8,842 bases of DNA, from positions 1-8,842 of the forward strand of contig JAEDKI010000069.1 in NCBI GenBank assembly GCA_016295895.1, read 5' to 3'. Of this stretch, positions 5,740 through 8,842 are shown in pieces. Made by a program: the position numbers and the translations under genes. Each line of letters opens with the position of its first letter. Position 1 is the stretch's first letter. Origin of the DNA: Clostridiaceae bacterium (GTDB lineage: Bacteria; Bacillota; Clostridia; Oscillospirales; Acutalibacteraceae). The notes under the pieces were generated by a model that ran no database searches, was not told where the DNA came from, and saw nothing but the letters and a program-made list of their open reading frames with translations.

Positions 5740-6984
5740 TTAACTGTTCCGGAATTCTTTCGGCGTTTTGCCCGTGTATTTTTTGAAAACCTTTGTGAAA
5801 TAATTGACATCGTAAATTCCGCAATGCTGAGCGACGGTCTGAATCTGAAGATCCGATGATTTGAGAAGATAGGCGGCGTATTCAATTCGCTTGCCGATAA
5901 CATATTCCGTCAGCGTTTTGCCCGTTTCTTTCTTGAAAAGGGCGGAAAGATAGCTTGCGTTGATGTTGAACATTTCCGCTAAACGCTTCAGCCCGAGGTC
6001 GGCGGTAAGGTCGGAATCAATAACCGTTATGACCTTCTGAACGGGCAGAGAATAGAGCTTCATCGAATGCTTTTTCACGAGTGCACAGTATTTGCGGATC
6101 ATTTCTCTCAAAAGCTCGCCTGTGTCTTTAACTGAGCTTGCTTTTTCGATTTTTTTGGCAAAATCAGTAGATATGCCGTCAATATAAAACGGATGAACTG
6201 AGCCGTATTCCGCCGCTTTTCTGAGCAGGGTGTTTGCAACAATAAGATAATTCTTTGCGTTTCGCAGAGGGTCGTCGCTTCTTTTTTCAAATTGAAGAGT
6301 TGAGATGTTGGCGATGAGCTGTTCAGCCTTGTTGGTTTTTCCCGAGGAGATTGCCTGCATCAGTTTGCTCTCGCCATCGTATCTTTCCTCAAGTATTCTT
6401 ATTGCAAGCAGGGGATCGTCGTTCTTATTCTCAAAATTGAGGATGATATCTTCGGCTTTAATATCCGTCAGACCTATGCGGAGAGTTCTGAATGAAAAAT
6501 TGTCAAGGCTTCCCCAAAGAACCTCACCCAAGCTGTTGCAAAGGTTATTGATATACCTTTCGTTTTCGATAACGGGCAGACTTCCGAAATATTTTTCAAG
6601 CTGAGAAAAAAGCTTCGGCGGTACGGAGTATTTTTCCGCCGTTTCCATGAGCGATTCTCTCGTTATCTCTCCGCTCAGATACGGCCCTGCGGCAAGCACG
6701 GTTCTGACCCGGCTTTGGGGAAGAATCATAAAAATATATTTGCAGTTTACGCTGTCGGTAACCTTATATATGGTGTTTTCCTCTGCTTTTTCAATCGTTT
6801 CGGGAACAAGGCGGCGATAGTCCTCGTCCATGTCAAGATATTCTCTCAAGCCCCTGTCAATCATTTTCGGGGTTGGCACGGTTTCGTCAAAAATGCAGGT
6901 GTCAATGCCTGCATTTTTCATTATGCGGCAGAAAAAGCTCAGCTCAGCGTCATAGAACACTAAAATCCACTCCGTTTTTATCAT
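5740..6984 (-). CDS. AraC-family transcriptional regulator
   Basis: A 414-residue regulator, longer than classical AraC proteins. The C-terminal DNA-binding region has two helix-turn-helix units: LGLKRLAEMFNINASYLSAL (from about 330) and the signature IQTVAQHCGIYDVNYFTKVF (from about 381), closing with YTGKTPKEFR. The first 300 residues form a domain I do not recognise; it has no obvious membrane segment, so it is probably a cytoplasmic ligand-binding region. The start at 6984 is limited by an in-frame TAA two codons upstream (GTGTAA just before ATG), and no Shine-Dalgarno sequence precedes it, so the mRNA may have a very short leader. It is divergent from the symporter/GH2 genes across about 185 bases and likely activates them when the sugar is present. 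The gene is intact; its 3' end abuts the polyvalent-protein relic and no terminator is seen. Confidence 0.9.
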   Translation of the reverse strand: MIKTEWILVFYDAELSFFCRIMKNAGIDTCIFDETVPTPKMIDRGLREYLDMDEDYRRLVPETIEKAEENTIYKVTDSVNCKYIFMILPQSRVRTVLAAGPYLSGEITRESLMETAEKYSVPPKLFSQLEKYFGSLPVIENERYINNLCNSLGEVLWGSLDNFSFRTLRIGLTDIKAEDIILNFENKNDDPLLAIRILEERYDGESKLMQAISSGKTNKAEQLIANISTLQFEKRSDDPLRNAKNYLIVANTLLRKAAEYGSVHPFYIDGISTDFAKKIEKASSVKDTGELLREMIRKYCALVKKHSMKLYSLPVQKVITVIDSDLTADLGLKRLAEMFNINASYLSALFKKETGKTLTEYVIGKRIEYAAYLLKSSDLQIQTVAQHCGIYDVNYFTKVFKKYTGKTPKEFRNS

Positions 6985-7170
6985 TTACACATATATTATT
7001 GTATAATTTTTGGGAAAATTCAATACTCTGCAAAAATTTTACTAAAAAAGATAAAAATATTCCTAACATATTATAATGATTTCAATTAGAATATAGATGT
7101 AGTTATTCGTTAAAACTGACAAATAATATTAACTCAAGCAAGAAAAATTATGAAAGATGAGGTAACGACC
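6985..7170. promoter_or_regulatory. Divergent control region between the AraC regulator and the symporter
   Basis: An AT-rich 186-base spacer. On the plus strand a perfect TATAAT lies at 7072-7077 without a recognisable -35 at the right distance, which fits an activator-dependent promoter. On the minus strand TACAAT (6998-7003) and TTGAAT (7018-7023) are possible elements, with a short 14-base gap. No clear paired AraC half-sites can be picked by eye. Confidence 0.45.
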
Positions 7171-8583
7171 ATGAAAGAAAAAACATTAAGACCCTTTGGC
7201 ATGAGAGATAAGCTCGGCTATCTTTTCGGCGATTTCGGCAATGACTTCTCTTTTATCCTCTCCTCAAGCTTCCTGATGAAGTTTTACACGGATGTTATGG
7301 GCGTAAGCCCCGTAGTAGTCGGCGCAATTATGATGATAGCCCGCTTTGTTGACGCTTTCACCGATGTTGCCATGGGCAGAATCTGTGACAGAAGCAGAAC
7401 CACCCCCAACGGTAAATTCAAGCCGTGGATTCTCCGCATGTGCGGCCCCGTTGCAATCGCTTCGTTCCTCATGTATCAGAGCAGTCTTGCAAACATGGGT
7501 ATGACATTCAAGATTGTTTATCTTTTCATTACTTATATTCTTTGGGGTTCGGTTTTCTACACCTCAATCAATATTCCTTACGGTTCAATGGCTTCGGCAA
7601 TTTCAAACGACCCCTCCGACCGTCAGTCGCTTTCAACCTTCAGAACAATGGGAGGAATGCTTGCGGGCGCTCTCGTAACGGTCGGCGTTCCCCTTGTTGC
7701 ATATGATAAGATTATCGTTAACGGCGTTGAGCAGGACAGCATGAACGGCGGCAAAGTTACGATAATTGCAGGCATTTTCTCCGTTCTTTCAATTGTCTGC
7801 TACCTTCTCTGCTATAAGCTCACAACCGAAAGAGTAAAATGCGAAGCGAATGCAGAGGCAGTCAAGAATAATTCAACGCTCAGAATGCTTAAGAATGCAG
7901 TCACTAACCGTCCGCTTATTTCAATAATCGTCGCATCGATTCTCATGCTTCTCGCTCAGCTCACAATGCAGGCGATGGCAAACTATGTCTTCCCGAACTT
8001 CTACCGCAACGCCAAGGCTCAGTCGCTCTCAATGGTTATGATGGGCGCAGGCATGATGCTTGCCGCAATCCTCGTTAAGCCGCTTTCCAAAAAGTTCGGC
8101 AAGGCGGAAATCAGCTCGGTTTCAAATCTGCTTGCCGCAGTTGTCTGCTTCGCTCTCTATTTCGTTCGCCCCTCAAATGTCTGGGTATATTCGGCGTTTC
8201 AGATGGTCTGCTGGCTCGGTCTCGGAGTATTCTCAATGGTTTGCTGGGCGCTTATCACCGATGTTATCGACTATTCGGAGCTTAAAAACGGAATCCGTGA
8301 GGACGGCTCGGTCTATGCACTCTATTCCTTTGCGAGAAAGCTCGGTCAGGCGGCTTCGGCGGGTCTGAGCGGTCTGCTTCTTCAGATGATAGGCTACAGT
8401 CAGGAAACCATGTTTGATGAAAAGGTTGTAAACGGTATTTTTGACATCTCAACTCTTGTTCCCGCAATCGGCTTCCTGCTTCTCGGCCTTGTTCTTTGGT
8501 TCTGGTATCCTCTGCGCAAAAAGCAGGTTGACGCCAATGTTGAAGCGCTTGCCGCAAAGCACGGCACGGGTAAAGAGAATTAA
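7171..8583 (+). CDS. GPH-family sugar:cation symporter (MelB-like)
   Basis: A 470-residue inner-membrane transporter of the glycoside-pentoside-hexuronide:cation family, expected to bring in a glycoside with Na+ or H+. GAGG (7159-7162), 8 bases upstream, favours ATG 7171 over ATG 7150, which has only a weak site. D25, R58, D61 and D65 line up with MelB D19, R52, D55 and D59, the sugar and cation site residues, and the family loop CDRSRTTPNGKFKPW (about 72-86) is present. About twelve hydrophobic segments are spread along the chain, with the usual middle loop near residue 220-240. It is followed after 26 bases by a GH2 gene, so the substrate is probably the glycoside cut by that enzyme. The exact sugar cannot be told from sequence. 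Confidence 0.9.
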   Translation: MKEKTLRPFGMRDKLGYLFGDFGNDFSFILSSSFLMKFYTDVMGVSPVVVGAIMMIARFVDAFTDVAMGRICDRSRTTPNGKFKPWILRMCGPVAIASFLMYQSSLANMGMTFKIVYLFITYILWGSVFYTSINIPYGSMASAISNDPSDRQSLSTFRTMGGMLAGALVTVGVPLVAYDKIIVNGVEQDSMNGGKVTIIAGIFSVLSIVCYLLCYKLTTERVKCEANAEAVKNNSTLRMLKNAVTNRPLISIIVASILMLLAQLTMQAMANYVFPNFYRNAKAQSLSMVMMGAGMMLAAILVKPLSKKFGKAEISSVSNLLAAVVCFALYFVRPSNVWVYSAFQMVCWLGLGVFSMVCWALITDVIDYSELKNGIREDGSVYALYSFARKLGQAASAGLSGLLLQMIGYSQETMFDEKVVNGIFDISTLVPAIGFLLLGLVLWFWYPLRKKQVDANVEALAAKHGTGKEN

Positions 8584-8596
8584 TAATCGGCATAAA

Positions 8597-8601
8597 AGGA
8601 G
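8597..8601 (+). promoter_or_regulatory. Ribosome binding site of the GH2 gene
   Basis: AGGAG, 8 bases before ATG 8610, inside the 26-base gap after the symporter. It sets the start and suggests one transcript for both genes. Confidence 0.8.
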
Positions 8602-8609
8602 CGTAACAA

Positions 8610-8842
8610 ATGCGTAAAGTTATAAATATCAACAGGAAATGGGCGTTCGCCAAGGAATCCGAGATTCCTGCGGCTGTTCCTGAAAAATGGAATTTTGTCA
8701 ATCTTCCTCACACATGGAACGCCATTGACGGGCAGGACGGCGAAAACGATTATTACAGAGGCACCTGCTGTTATGTTAAAGAAATATCAAAAGATGAGCT
8801 TCCCGAGGCGGACAGATATTATCTTGAATTCAGGGGCGCAAA
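8610..8842 (+). CDS. Glycoside hydrolase family 2 protein, N-terminal part (beta-galactosidase-like)
   Basis: The first 77 codons of a gene that runs off the window. The start MRKVININRKWAFAKE and the block VNLPHTWNAIDGQDGENDYY, followed by RGTCCYVK, are typical of the N-terminal jelly-roll sugar-binding domain of GH2 enzymes, closest in style to Clostridia beta-galactosidases. No signal peptide is seen, so the enzyme is probably cytoplasmic, acting on the glycoside imported by the upstream symporter. The catalytic domain lies outside the window, so beta-galactosidase versus another GH2 specificity (beta-glucuronidase, beta-mannosidase) is an inference. Confidence 0.88.
   Translation, partial: MRKVININRKWAFAKESEIPAAVPEKWNFVNLPHTWNAIDGQDGENDYYRGTCCYVKEISKDELPEADRYYLEFRGA

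Larger units (their letters stand above)
5001..5743 (+). pseudogene. ADP-ribosyltransferase-like polyvalent-protein remnant
   Basis: It continues in the same frame as the end of the preceding remnant, separated only by TAA 4998, so both may derive from one gene. An open frame from 5004 encodes a leader segment (VLKLYVEELNN...NIEKQ) and then SKVVNVDGTPIIMYHGSPNS (residues 88-107 from ATG 5004) and GLYGKGFYFTD (120-130). The YHG and GFYFT motifs are those of the ART-PolyVal ADP-ribosyltransferase-like domain, with H102 and Y127 in the expected places. The domain is cut before the third catalytic motif (Glu/Gln), so it should be inactive. A low-complexity Ser/Asn stretch follows, then an A7 run (5534-5540) where sense moves to another frame reading SQEFKNWFGDWQNDSENASK, a motif that normally precedes this domain. 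That frame ends at TAA 5741-5743, running 4 bases into the convergent AraC gene. Confidence 0.65.

Noticed and set aside
4596..6995. Shared 11-mer TACACATATAT upstream of both minus-strand regulators (near 4596 and 6986) as a common operator
   Set aside because: A match of this length in AT-rich DNA is expected by chance in a window this size, and the two genes have unrelated roles.
8282..8701. Minus-strand open frame across the symporter 3' end and GH2 start
   Set aside because: It is antisense to two well-supported genes and has no binding site or recognisable family.

Overview
The window looks like a chromosomal stretch from a Gram-positive, moderate-GC gut-type Clostridia, most likely Oscillospirales/Ruminococcaceae. 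This is inferred from strong GGAGG ribosome binding sites, gene content (Fur-linked zinc/manganese ABC operon, AraC + GPH symporter + GH2 glycosidase locus), protein style and short GTAGGG hairpin repeats. No rRNA, tRNA, CRISPR array or intact insertion sequence is visible.

Layout. (1) 1-62: a rho-independent terminator of a gene lying left of the window. (2) 63-682: about 600 bases without a credible gene, carrying seven short hairpins that share a GTAGGG tail, in both orientations. Two of them belong to a 48-bp double-hairpin unit whose copies differ by compensatory base changes. (3) 683-1508, plus strand: an XRE-type repressor with C-terminal membrane segments, broken by an in-frame TAA at codon 23, then a 54-residue zinc-ribbon protein and a strong terminator. 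(4) 4619-1559, minus strand: a compact operon with a clear promoter, Fur-family regulator, metal-binding lipoprotein, ATPase and permease (fur-znuA-znuC-znuB order), perhaps ending in a 24-codon aromatic-rich ORF. (5) 4625-5743, plus strand: a decayed remnant of a phage/ICE-type large polyvalent protein (tail of a metallopeptidase-like region, then an ADP-ribosyltransferase-like fragment). It is broken by two frame changes, both at poly-A runs, and one stop. (6) 5740-8842: a sugar-use locus. A minus-strand AraC regulator is divergent from a plus-strand GPH-family symporter, followed by the start of a glycoside hydrolase family 2 gene cut by the window edge.

Function. The Fur protein probably senses Zn or Mn and represses its own operon, which imports that metal. 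The AraC protein probably senses a sugar-related signal and controls the divergent symporter/GH2 unit, which would import a beta-glycoside and hydrolyse it. I see no complete undescribed system. The most distinctive items are the covarying double-hairpin repeat and the polyvalent-protein relic, wedged between the metal operon promoter and the sugar locus.
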